Assembly: GCF_004210375.1 (NCBI RefSeq)
Contig: NC_134825.1
Location: forward strand, 9,238,001 to 9,302,000
Reading direction: 5' to 3'
Source: Tachypleus tridentatus
Taxonomy: Eukaryota > Arthropoda > Merostomata > Xiphosura > Limulidae
DNA: 64,000 bases
The notes under the pieces are model-generated. The model did no database searches and was not told the origin of the DNA. It was given only the letters and a program-made list of their open reading frames with translations. The translations under genes and the position numbers were made by a program. Of this stretch, positions 23,130 through 32,390 are shown one piece after another. Position 1 is the stretch's first letter. Each line of letters starts with the position of its first letter.

Positions 23130-24290
23130 CTTACTTAAGTAATTGATCAAGTAGTTGTCATTAAATTCACAGCCACAGGTGGATATAAAAAAGCGGCAAT
23201 GCGCCCTGTTTAAAGTCCTTTATGACCAGAACAAATCTCATCAGACAGTTTCTAATTACCATACTGTAATGAAGCCAGTCAACTCCTGAGTGATGGATGC
23301 TAACACACCTAGACTTACACAAACATAATTGATCATCTTTATATTAAGACTGTAATTAAATGACAACATTGTAGTAGCTGTATGCATATTATACCCATTA
23401 TTAAGTACACAGAAGTTAGTTAGGCTTACTGTGTAACACGAGAATGAGTGAAAACACTACAACAATACGTGAGAAACGTTCAGCTGCCTCAGTGATCGAG
23501 TTCAATATTATGACTACATTTGCGCATGCTCACTCATTGTTTTACTGGCATACGTCTACACACGCCTCCTTTGGAATAGGTCCGCGTCAGATTAGCTTAC
23601 ATTAAGAAAAATGTACTCGTATTTCAAATACGTATTATTCGAGTAAAGCTGAATTATTCGGTTGGAACAACGAGTGTGTTGTGAAAAGGTGTGTACGAAG
23701 ACAACCTTGGTTAGGTTTGTCACACGATCCTGTGTGGTGCTATATATCAGATCAACATGAACAGAATTCTTGATTCATTTAATGTCTGCCATAAATACCG
23801 TGAAAGTAGCATTACACTAGTCAAAGTACGTGTGTTTAGTAGGCTTTTAATAGCAGTATAACGAATAAACTTGAAATAATTTAGCGACGTACTTTACGTT
23901 TTATAGTCATTGTAACAGCTGAAAGTAGGTCAGTAAAGCTTTTAAACAGATCGTAAAGGTCAATAGTGCGCACACTCATCTTACGGTGTTCCCCTTTATG
24001 AGCATTTGTTTTGTAACATTCCATCTCCCTTATCATATTTATGTGTAAATTGTACATGTTATTTTCTCATATGAAACGTTACGTAATAGTAATAATACTT
24101 GAATGAAAAAATGATTTTGATTTTTTTTCTGCACCATATAATAATTTATATACACCTATAATCTTAGTCACGTGTCTTCCTTGGGGAGGGTGGGTCACAG
24201 TTTGTGTGTCACAGATATGTATCTGTGTAAATATTATAGTAATGTTTATTGTTTGACCATGTAACATATTCACACAGTATGAATGGTAAC
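23130..24290 (+). other. Intronic sequence without recognised features
   Basis: A 54-codon open frame starts at an ATG near 23444 (MSENTTTIREKRSAAS...) but shows no homology I recognise and no splice context. Otherwise nothing is visible. Confidence 0.35.
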
Positions 24291-24395
24291 TGTTGTTTGC
24301 TATTAAGCACAAACTACAAAAAGGGCTATCCGTGCTACGCCCACCACGGATATCGAAACCCGGTTTTTGGTAGTAGAAGTCTACTGGAGGGCAGG
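24291..24395 (-). mobile_element. Family C SINE, truncated
   Basis: Shares GGCTATCCGTGCTACGCCCA and GATATCGAAACCCGGTTTTT with the copy at 20501, but loses its 5' head end. Confidence 0.8.
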
Positions 24396-25799
24396 GTATG
24401 GATGGATCTTTACCAAAAATGGTACGGTGGTTCAATAGATCCATGTAGGAGTACATACACATATCCAGTTTTGGGTTTTGTTGTTTTTGTGAGCGTTTTT
24501 ACGTATGTTTTTACCACAACTTCGCCCCCTTGTTGATCAATCTTCACCAAATGTGGCATGAATGTTTTGTTGGGTCCAAGCGGAGGTTGTTACAAACTTG
24601 CGGTTTCACATTTTGTGTTTTGCAGTTTGTGTGGGCTTTGTTGTTGTTTTTAACAATTACATGTAAGGAAAGCAATTCTTCGTGTCCTAAGTTAACTTTT
24701 CGTTAATCATGAATTTACATAACTTCCGTCCAGAAGAGAGGTGCTCTAACTAGTATACATGTGTATGTGTATATATATAAAAGCCAGTGTGTGTTACGTC
24801 ACGCTTGATACCACGAAATGGGAGGAATCGTAAAAGCCAAAATGCATTTATCTAGATACAATTTCTTGATTGCTCTTCGCCCATTACAGTTTTAGTGAGG
24901 AAAGGGGCCGTGAAACGTTGTAAGTATAATGAGTGCTGTTATAATAAGTCTAAAGACGTAGTGTGGAATCACCTTGCCTAGAGCCAAGTGTATTAACATG
25001 TATTATGAAACTAAAAATATCGACTCTGTTTTAAACTTAATTAAGCTATTTATTATATCACCAAAATTATGAAATAAAAAGAAACCTCTTTATAATTGTC
25101 TTATACATGTGAGATGAAGGTATACCATTCATTAGGTGGGAATGGCAGTTCTTGCCCTGTAATTTTTGACGGACTATATATTAGTTTGTTATAACTTAAA
25201 AAAACAAGCCGAAACAAAAACGATGCACTAATTTAAAAGATCCCAGGGTGTAAGCTATAATGTGGGATTATAAAATGTACCCTAGGCTTTGGAGGTGACT
25301 GCGTAAGTAGGACCCACATTGCGGTGGGGATACACTGTCTATCAGTCTTAAACTTCATTCTTCAGTGTCACATAAGAAATAGAAGCGTAGCAATAGATGT
25401 AGTAATAGAAATTAGGAGAGCGAGATGTGGGTTCTGAAGCCCACAACGTTCCACATCTATATGACCCTTCACTGCCTGCATACAGTTATGGGAAGATGAC
25501 TGCTTTCCAAAGTATAGAAGAAACATTAATTGAAATGAAAATAATAAAATAATTAATTTTCCTTCTTCTTAAAGTAAGTAATATATTTTTAAATCTTGCT
25601 TTTTGTGAGTTCAAAATATATTAACGTAATAGTAAACCAGAGAGTATTTCCAAAGAATGGAGTTGATCACTCGTGTATCTATACAGCAGTTTGCGGATAA
25701 GCACTGTAAGCATTAGTTGCAAGTGTAACAGATGAGCCATTTTCTTTCCAGGTTGTATTTCTAATTTTCGTATCATAACAGGTTAGTAATAGTGTATGG
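24396..25799 (+). other. Intronic sequence without firm features
   Basis: The stretch 24480-24610 (TTGATCAATCTTCACCAAAT, GTCCAAGCGGAGGTTGTTAC) looks like part of a dispersed repeat but no second copy is in the window. A TA microsatellite-like run occurs near 24770. No coding exon found. Confidence 0.35.
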
Positions 25800-25875
25800 C
25801 AGTGTTTCCCAATGCACAAGTACCTATGGTGGCACAGTAGATGGTCTTAGGTGGTACGCGGACACCTTTTTTATT
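25800..25875 (+). mobile_element. hAT transposon terminal remnant
   Basis: CAGTGTTTCCCAATGCACAA followed by GGTGGTACGCGGACACC is the pattern of one hAT end (CAGTGTTTCCCAA... then a G/C-rich subterminal 'ggtacgcgg'). I could not find a matching inverted end or 8-bp duplication, so this may be a solo end or a longer decayed element. Confidence 0.5.
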
Positions 25876-26343
25876 TTAATAATTATGTACCTATTTTCAT
25901 ATGTATTAAACAATGCTGATAAAAATAAATTTTAAAGTGGTCATTACATAATTTGTTGACAATTAAACATTGGCTATTATTCAGAGGGCGTGCGCGTTAT
26001 TTGGTCGACTCAGTGGCTTGTCGCTATTCACTGGTGTGCGGTATTAATGTCTTCACTGTTCTGAACTTAGATTTTTCTTTTGCGCTACTTAGTTTCTGTA
26101 AACTAAAATTCAGGCTTGTCCCACTGCAATTCGGCTACCAGTAACCATTTTCATCGCTGAATTTTATTCGATTATGGCTCAATACTGTCGTGATTTTTAT
26201 CACACATTCTATACACAGAACCTCTGTCTTTTTCAATTTCAATAACATGTACAACGCCCTCTTTCTTAGTCGTAACGATAACAACAAATATGTGTATGTT
26301 TTTGACGTAGTTCATGTTCTCTACTTTAATGCTGCTTTTTACA

Positions 26344-26615
26344 GTTCGGGTTTGGTGTGGCCTAGCAGTTAGCAATTCCGAACTGTTAATTCTATGATTC
26401 TCTGTTCGCAACTTGTCGGCACAAAAAGACACACACACTCACTCTGCACTTTGGGATCGTGGATGCATCATAACATTGACTATCCGATAAGAATTAAACA
26501 AGAGTCATTGGTTGGTGCTATTAACTATCTGCCTTCCCTCACGATTATCAGTTCAGAATTAGAGACGGCTATACGCACGTAACCATTGTATAGATGTATG
26601 CAAATTTCTGAAACA
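26344..26615 (+). mobile_element. Diverged tRNA-headed SINE
   Basis: The head GTGTGGCCTAGCAGTTAGCA with CTGTTAATTCTATGATTCTC is followed by a body that keeps the family A landmarks in order: ACTATCCGATAAGAATTAAA (for CACTATTCGTTGG), TATCTGCCTTCCCTC and TTAGAGACGGCTA. An old or sister-family copy. Confidence 0.55.
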
Positions 26616-26689
26616 AATTTTCACTCCTTTAAATAATGTTCTGTTTCTTAATCCGTGATGACGAGAAAACCCACTTGTAGAGAAAATTA

Positions 26690-26958
26690 TATATGTAAAA
26701 AACAGCTGGTATGGATAGAGAAAGCACTAATAGAGGAGTGAACAACGTTTCGACCTTCTTCGGTCATCGTCAGGTTCACAAAAAAGAAAGAGGTAACTGA
26801 CCGATAGCTGACCACATGTTTGAAGGCGGTTGTGTAATTGAGTGTAGGAATGTAGAGGGCATGTTTAGATGCTAGATTATTAATATAGGTCTAAAGGTGT
26901 TCCTTTGTAATGGTTTATTTTGGACTTGAGTTGTTGTGTAAGTAAGGCTTTAATTTTG
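26690..26958 (-). repeat. Penelope left arm (pseudo-LTR, inverted)
   Basis: Reverse complement of 27560-27842. Shared landmarks are GCTGGTATGGATAGAGAAA, GACCTTCTTCGGT, AGAAAGAGGTAACTGAC and AAAGGTGTTCCTTTGTA. It contains an intact hammerhead core (26738-26779, minus strand). Confidence 0.9.
26738..26779 (-). ncRNA. Hammerhead ribozyme motif, intact core
   Basis: On the minus strand the order is: GTGAAC, CTGACGA, T, GACC-GAAGAA-GGTC, GAAA, CGTT, GTTCAC. GTGAAC and GTTCAC pair as a 6-bp stem I. CTGACGA and GAAA are the conserved hammerhead core (C-U-G-A-N-G-A and G-A-A-A). GACC/GGTC forms stem II, with one extra U after A9. ACGT gives a two-base stem III that could pair only between two molecules. 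The predicted cut follows a permitted N-U-H triplet (GUU). Hammerheads in Penelope-like pseudo-LTRs are documented in the literature. Activity here is inferred, not shown. Confidence 0.65.
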
Positions 26959-26959
26959 T

Positions 26960-27564
26960 TTATGTTTGTTTTTTATTTAGTATTTGAGTGTTTTCTATGG
27001 TTATGTTGTGTTTACTTGACTTGCAGTGTTCGAAAACGTGTGAAGGTGACTTTTTATGTTCTTTGAATCTGGTTTCAATTTTTCTATTTGTTTCTCCAAT
27101 ATAGAAGTCGTGACAGTTATCACATTGTATTTTATAAATAATGTTAGTGTGGTGTTTGTCAGTGTAGTTTTTACATAGTATAGACCTCAGTTTTGTGCCT
27201 GGTTTTTGAATAAATTTGGTATTAATTGGAATGTCATATTTTATTACTAGTTTTTGCCAAATGTTGGTTATTTGTTTGCTGATGTCAGGAATATATGGTA
27301 TGCAGCAGTATATGGTTTCGTGATTTTTTGATTCGTGAGATATATTTACTTTTGTTGGTTGATTTTTCTTTCTTTCTAGGTGTGTGCGTATAATGTTTTT
27401 ACGATTTGTGGAGGAAACTTATTGATGTTGATGAAGTATTGTTTTATTTTGTCTAATTCATCGTTAATTTTATCTGGTGAGCATAGTTTTATGGCTGTGT
27501 TTATTTGGTTTCTTAGTATGTTGAGTTTTTGTTTTGTTTCATGTGCTGAGTCCCAAACGCAAAA
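26960..27564 (-). pseudogene. Penelope-like pol 3' fragment with GIY-YIG endonuclease
   Basis: The minus strand from 27564 downward encodes the C-terminal part of a Penelope-like protein. A first segment (about 55 codons, FCVWDSAHETKQKLNILRNQ at its start) is joined by a one-base frameshift in an A-run near 27400 to a second segment of about 145 codons that runs to a premature TAA at 26960-26962. The second segment contains NIIYKIQCDNCHDFYIGETN, then TRFKEHKK, then HVFEHC. This is a GIY-YIG nuclease core: a Tyr-x-Ile strand, YIG, conserved Arg and a downstream EH, with Cys-x-x-Cys and later His residues fitting the zinc-binding variant typical of Penelope elements. The reverse transcriptase proper is missing (5' truncation at the right arm). 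The frameshift and stop mean no functional protein. No ATG is in frame. Confidence 0.85.
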
Positions 27565-27842
27565 TTAAAGAAGCCTTACTTATACAGCAACTCAAACCCA
27601 AAATAAACCAATACAAAGGAACACCTTTATACCTATATTAACAAATATGATCCAACACATAAGCACGTTCTCTACATTCCTACACTCTATTATACAACTG
27701 CCTTAAAACATGTGGTCAGCTACCAGTCAGTTACCTCTTTCTTTCTTTGTGAACCTGACGATAACCGAAGAAGGTCAAAACGTTGTTCGCTCCTCTACAT
27801 AGAGTTTTCTCTATCCATACCAGCCGTTTTTACATGTATAAT
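27560..27842 (+). repeat. Penelope right arm (pseudo-LTR, inverted)
   Basis: Inverted partner of the left arm. At its left end it reads the C-terminal codons of the element on the plus strand (stop at 27639-27641). Confidence 0.9.
27749..27790 (+). ncRNA. Degenerate hammerhead motif in the right arm
   Basis: Same layout as 26738-26779 but on the plus strand. CTGACGA is intact, while the essential GAAA has become AAAA. The stem I partner is GTTCGC instead of GTTCAC, and stem II has lost a pair (TAACC against GGTC). I expect it to be inactive. Confidence 0.6.
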
Positions 27843-28348
27843 AATTGTTCTGTTTCCTACTTTTCATTCATTTAAGGTATAGATAATGTGTTGCACTTGT
27901 TTACTCTATATTGTGTTTACTGAAGTGATTATTTTATATTATTTGTTCTTATTCAGAAAATGAATCCTCTTTTCGACCATAATAAAATTTTGGTGAACTT
28001 GTTCAATCAGCAGTTTTGGTGATTCCAGTTTCGTAACAATTAAATTGAAGTGATGAATCAACAATTTCCAATGAATCTAGGGTCCATCAAGTTTCTTTCG
28101 GATTTTACATATCTTCATCAATATTCACCAGAGTTTCTCTTTTACTCATTCATCACGCTGACTAGGTTCGTGATACTAGAAAGAACTGACTGTCCAGTTT
28201 CTTAAGCTTGACTTGTTGGGTCAGCACTGACGAAGTTAACTTAGTTCATCGCCCTGACTATTGGAAATAGTCTCAAGTTCTGCCCAATGTGTTTCGCGCG
28301 ATATTTCTTATATAGTTATATAATTTTTACTTGTGCTATATTATGAGG

Positions 28349-28512
28349 ATAATAAAACAAGAGGACACAAGTTTAATATTTGGAAAAGACGAACAATAGA
28401 CAGTTTTATTCCTTGTCCAGGGTAACAGTCTTATGGAATGAACTGCGGCATGTAGTATCAGAAGACAATAGCTTTCAAGACTTATAATTTGAGTCAGTGA
28501 TTTCCTGAAAAG
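28349..28512 (+). pseudogene. Non-LTR retrotransposon RT C-terminal remnant
   Basis: The plus strand reads TRGHKFNIWKRRTIDSFIPC, stops, and after a frame change continues RVTVLWNELRHVVSEDNSFQ to a TAA. This matches the 'tRGH..K......fF..RvV..WN.LP..VV.A.s...FK' tail of CR1/L2/jockey-type reverse transcriptases. Only the last 50 or so codons are recognisable, and the clade cannot be fixed. A LINE of this type could be the partner of the window's SINEs, but no shared 3' end was found. Confidence 0.6.
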
Positions 28513-28787
28513 TAAAGAGTGCATGTGCCAGCTTTAAGAATCAAATGGTTCCTGGTTTTCCATGGTTATGTTATATATTCATTGAACTAGGGTCGTGGAA
28601 ATTGACGATTTTTGTTGCAGCCCCGTCTTACAGTCCGTTGTAAGATGTCATGTAATAATACAGTTTGGAAAGTGGCATCTGTTGCAGCTAAAGTGGACCA
28701 TTCTTTAACACTCTAGTCACGTTTTTTATTTGGAACATTCTTCAAGTTTGTTTCTATAACGGTCCGTATTTATGGTCACATTCATGG

Positions 28788-29003
28788 GGCCCGGTATGGG
28801 CAGGTGGTTAAGGCGCTCGAGTCGTAATCCGAGGGTCGTGGGTTCGAATTCTCGTCACACCAAACATGCTCGTGCTTTTAGCCGTGGGGGCAAAATTATT
28901 GTTACGGTTAATCCCACTATTCGTTGGTAAAATAGTAGCCAAAGAGGGACGGCTAGCGCAGATAGCCTTCGTGTAGCTTTGCGCGACATTAAAAACAAAC
29001 AAA
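28788..29003 (+). mobile_element. Family A SINE, internally deleted
   Basis: The head is well kept (GGCAGGTGGTTAAGGCGCTC, GTAATCCGAGGGTCGTGGG). The body jumps from GTAAAATAGTAGCCAAAG to GGGACGGCTAGCGCAGATAG, a deletion of about 60 bp. Confidence 0.9.
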
Positions 29004-30505
29004 ACATTTTCATCGCCTTTCTGTGATAGTTTTGTCATGCTTTTTCAAATAACTTTTGGTTATATCTTTTATTCATGTTTCGGTTTTAATTTTTTTTTCA
29101 TCTTTTGCCACATTATTTTCTGTGTGTTTTGTTTCCACGCTTTTGATAAAAAAACAACTTTAAAATGCTTTTAATTTCACTGCGACTATTAAAACAGGTA
29201 CGTAGCCAGTTTTCAAATGTCATTCTTACCACTGATACTAAATTATTAGTTGTGAACACTTAACTTAATTCAGTATAGCATGATATATAACTCAGAAGCG
29301 CTCTGAAAAACGAGAGGTTAACTGATGAAACACAAATATTCAAATTTAACGACTCGTTTAACGTAGTTTTCTTAATTTAAGAAACAACTTGTCAAATCCC
29401 TGGTTCTTCCAGAACATAAACTAAGATTTTATCTTAAAAGTAATAACGAAATCACCTGAGGAAAGTAAGATGCAGGAACCGAGAGGCTTCCGACATAACT
29501 CCTTAATTTAAATCGAAGGTGTTGTGTTTCTGTTAGTGTTGTTAGAAGTATTGTATTATGATTTACATAGCATGTTGATAACTCGTAGAAATCTGTTCCA
29601 GTATATTTGATTTTTTAACGTTGTAAGTTGTATACATGTTAGTCTAGTAGTACCGTTACGTGTTATTTTCCAGTTACGTTTGATGTGAAAAAACATGGCG
29701 TCCACTTCGGGAAAGAATGTTACACACCGTTGAAGATAATCGATTGATAACGCGGTAACAGACTCGCTCACAAACTAATTAAGTTAACTCACTGATATTA
29801 TATTACAATATTTTCTCATCCACGAATTCGCAAACTGGCTACGTTAAGTCAAGTCTAGACACTCAAAATTTGTAGGTCCCACTCACTCAGAATCACTTAG
29901 TCATGCCAAAATTCCTTCTAAACAAGTAATAAACAACTTCTAGGTTCCACGCCAGTGTTCTTCACAAACGTTATATATTAATTCACTGAGGTATTTTCGT
30001 GAATTCTTTAGTTTTCATCTTCAGATATAGCCAGTCTTTCTTCTTTATGTAATTGGTTAAAACTTCACATAAAAAAAATAATTTAGTCCTAGCGTTTTTC
30101 TTCTTTTAACTCATAGTTTAAACCTGTAACATGTATTTCCAGTAAAAAATACTTATTAATGTGTTTTTAAAATCCGTTTACAAATATAAAATACTGTGCT
30201 TCTACAAACAAAATAAAATAACGTTGTTATTATATGTTTCTAAAATATCAAATGTATCAGTAGTTTCTAACATTCCATTATTTCTAAGCCTAATGGTGTC
30301 GGTCTAAACAACTGAACAAGTAGAGCTATATTGGAAATACTGCTTTATCGATATCTTTACAGTATTTCTGGATTAATATGTTATTAATATACATCGATTG
30401 TCCGATTTAAAAGAGTAACTGTTACTTCTACTTTTAGTCTGGAGAGGAAGCTGTTGAGGGTAACGGTCAGAATATTTTTGGGTTCCGAAACAGATGACCC
30501 CTGGT
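29004..30505 (+). other. Intronic sequence without recognised features
   Basis: AT-rich, with poly-T and poly-A runs. No tandem arrays, SINE bodies or exon candidates recognised. Confidence 0.4.
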
Positions 30506-30507
30506 GC

Positions 30508-30812
30508 GTCAGCCGTGAGTTTACGGACTTACAACGTTGAACAGGGCTTTTAGCATGACTTAGGATGCTTGACTAGCCATCTGCGGATCGTAGTTTCGAA
30601 TCCCCATCACTAAATATGCTCACTCTTTCAGCCGTGGGGAATTATGATGTGACGGACAATGCCACTGCTCGTTGGTAAAAGAGTAGCCCAATAGTTTACA
30701 GTGGGTGGCGTCATCTAAATCCCCTCCTAGTAGTCTATTACTACTAAATTAGGGACGGCTAGCGCAGATAGCCCTCGAGTAGCTTTGTGCGAAATTCAAA
30801 ACAAACAAACTA
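30508..30812 (+). mobile_element. SINE pair: family C fragment followed by a family A-bodied SINE
   Basis: 30508-30547 carry the family C head (GAGTTTACGGACTTACAACG). From about 30549 a different head (GCATGACTTAGGATGCTTGA, CTGCGGATCGTAGTTTCGAA) is joined to the usual family A body (CTCGTTGGTAAAAGAGTAGC) and a clean (AAAC)n tail. The second element appears inserted into, or fused with, the first. Confidence 0.75.
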
Positions 30813-31001
30813 CCCTGTCACTTCTTTTGAGTAACGAATTCTCACTTTCCACGTCGAACACGTTTTCAAGAACTACAACAAAAACAAATTAACGTCACAC
30901 ACCCAACGTTAATAATAATCGAGGAAGCAAGAAGAAAGAAGACATTTGTGAGAGATAACACAAGACAACTTTACAACACCTCTAACTGACGAAACTATTG
31001 T

Positions 31002-31110
31002 CCCGTTGCTCCGAGTCAGCAGTGCGTTACGGACTTATAATTATAAAATCCGTGGTTGGATACCCTGCATAACGTAGATTTCCTATTGTATAGTTTGGCG
31101 CTAAGAAAAC
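31002..31110 (+). mobile_element. Family C SINE, diverged
   Basis: GTTACGGACTTATAATTATA and GTGGTTGGATACCCTGCATA follow the family C order (GACTTACAACG..., then CGATACCCGTGG) seen in reverse at 20501. The 3' end is decayed. Confidence 0.55.
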
Positions 31111-31134
31111 AAAACGAACTGTCTCTAAGAACAT

Positions 31135-31235
31135 ACTCTCTAGGTGACTGAGTGGTAGATCTTAGGACTACTAACATTAAAAATTGGAATTTGTTACAAG
31201 CTGTGGGCAGATAACAAACGAAAACAAAAATCCAA
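31135..31235 (+). mobile_element. tRNA-like SINE remnant
   Basis: AGGTGACTGAGTGGTAGATC with GGACTACTAACATTAAAAAT and GGGCAGATAACAAACGAAAA looks like a decayed tRNA-type head plus tail. Low information. Confidence 0.35.
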
Positions 31236-31473
31236 GAAAATACAAACCATAGTTAATAAATACGATCTGCCTATTAACGTTAAGAACGACCAGATCCAAG
31301 TCATTGCAACAAATGTCTTAGAAAAATGTCTTTACAGTCTAAAGGTGTGAGCTCTTGGTTTCTTTAACACCTTACACACCATACCTACCATCATATGTAC
31401 CTACAGACAAAGACAGAACACCTCGACTTTGTTTTTTTACACACACACTATATGAGAGAAGCTCAGTTGTACA

Positions 31474-31562
31474 TGACTTTTAACCAATCACAGAGAAGTT
31501 CATGGCTTTTTGACCAATCACAGAGAAGTTCATGGCTTTTTAACCAATCACAGAGAAGTTTA
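31474..31562 (+). repeat. Three tandem 30-bp units, each with a CCAAT box
   Basis: AACCAATCACAGAGAAGTT starts at 31482, recurs as GACCAATCACAGAGAAGTT at 31512 and again at 31542. The spacing is exactly 30 bp with one substitution. Each unit has the CCAATCA core of an NF-Y site in the same orientation. Confidence 0.9.
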
Positions 31563-31619
31563 TACTGGAACTGTCGAGTAATAAGTTTGGGAGATATTTA
31601 TCTATAAACACATTGTCAG

Positions 31620-32390
31620 TCACAGTAAGGTATACACATTGGACAACACCAACCGCAGAGTGGGGGTACAATATAACAAGCACAGACGTTATTAAGGGAC
31701 AGAACTTGTATTGTTGTGAAATCAGTAGGTAAAGGTAATCCCGCCATTATGTCTGTGAAGGACTATTTAGAAGAGGGACATGATAATTTCAAGACACTAG
31801 GTTTAACAAATGCGTGAACAATAATATGATTACCAACACTCATTCGTATCCTCTTAAAAATACCTAATGTTGTTCACAAAAGTAGAAATATTTTAAACGA
31901 TAGACAGTTAATGCAACTATTAATAAATTTCTATTATGATAACTAGCTCAGAAAATCCTATTTACTCAGTTTGGCAACCCTGGAAAAACCGATAATAAAC
32001 AATCTATGAAACCCGCACGAAAAGCTTCAGCGAGCATATAAATCAACAGATAAACCCAGGATTTATGTTCTCGCATTAAAGACGCATCGAAGTTTCTATG
32101 AAGACACGAATGCAATAAAGTTATTCCAGGTGATAATGATAATGGTTGTAATATCACGTCAGTGCATTAGATCCACGTGTGACGTATTCATGATGTCATA
32201 TCTGCACCCTGAGAATGGAGGAAAATAAAGTTATCCGTGACGGAAAACGGAGGCAAAACGAGAAACTCGTGACCACCTATTGAAAACTTAATGCACACAG
32301 GATAAAATTTTCACGAAGTTAGGGGTTGCACATCGCGTAAAAAAAGTTTTTTTCCGGTATCATATAAGCAAGAGTTTCATTGTAATGAAA
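31620..32390 (+). other. Unique sequence left of the 84-bp array
   Basis: No known element recognised. The array begins abruptly at 32391, after ATTGTAATGAAA. There is no gradual decay of units on this side. Confidence 0.5.

Larger units (their letters stand above)
26637..27856 (-). mobile_element. 5'-truncated Penelope-like element with inverted terminal arms
   Basis: The element (26648-27845) is flanked by 11-bp direct repeats TGTTCTGTTTC at 26637-26647 and 27846-27856. Arms of about 270 bp at 26690-26958 and 27560-27842 are inverted copies of each other at roughly 85-90% identity by eye. Between them lies a minus-strand pol remnant ending in a GIY-YIG domain. Penelope-like retroelements (reverse transcriptase plus GIY-YIG endonuclease) are known for pseudo-LTRs that can be inverted and for a short tail on one side. 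Here about 42 extra bases lie outside the left arm (26648-26689). The right arm, read on the plus strand at 27561-27641, still encodes an intact family-type C-terminus (KIKEALLIQQLKPKIN...) ending in TAA. The left arm has a 3-bp deletion in the equivalent place. Confidence 0.85.

Noticed and set aside
23444..23608. 54-codon plus-strand frame starting MSENTTT
   Set aside because: No homology recognised, no splice donor in frame, and located in the presumed UBE2E intron. Likely chance.
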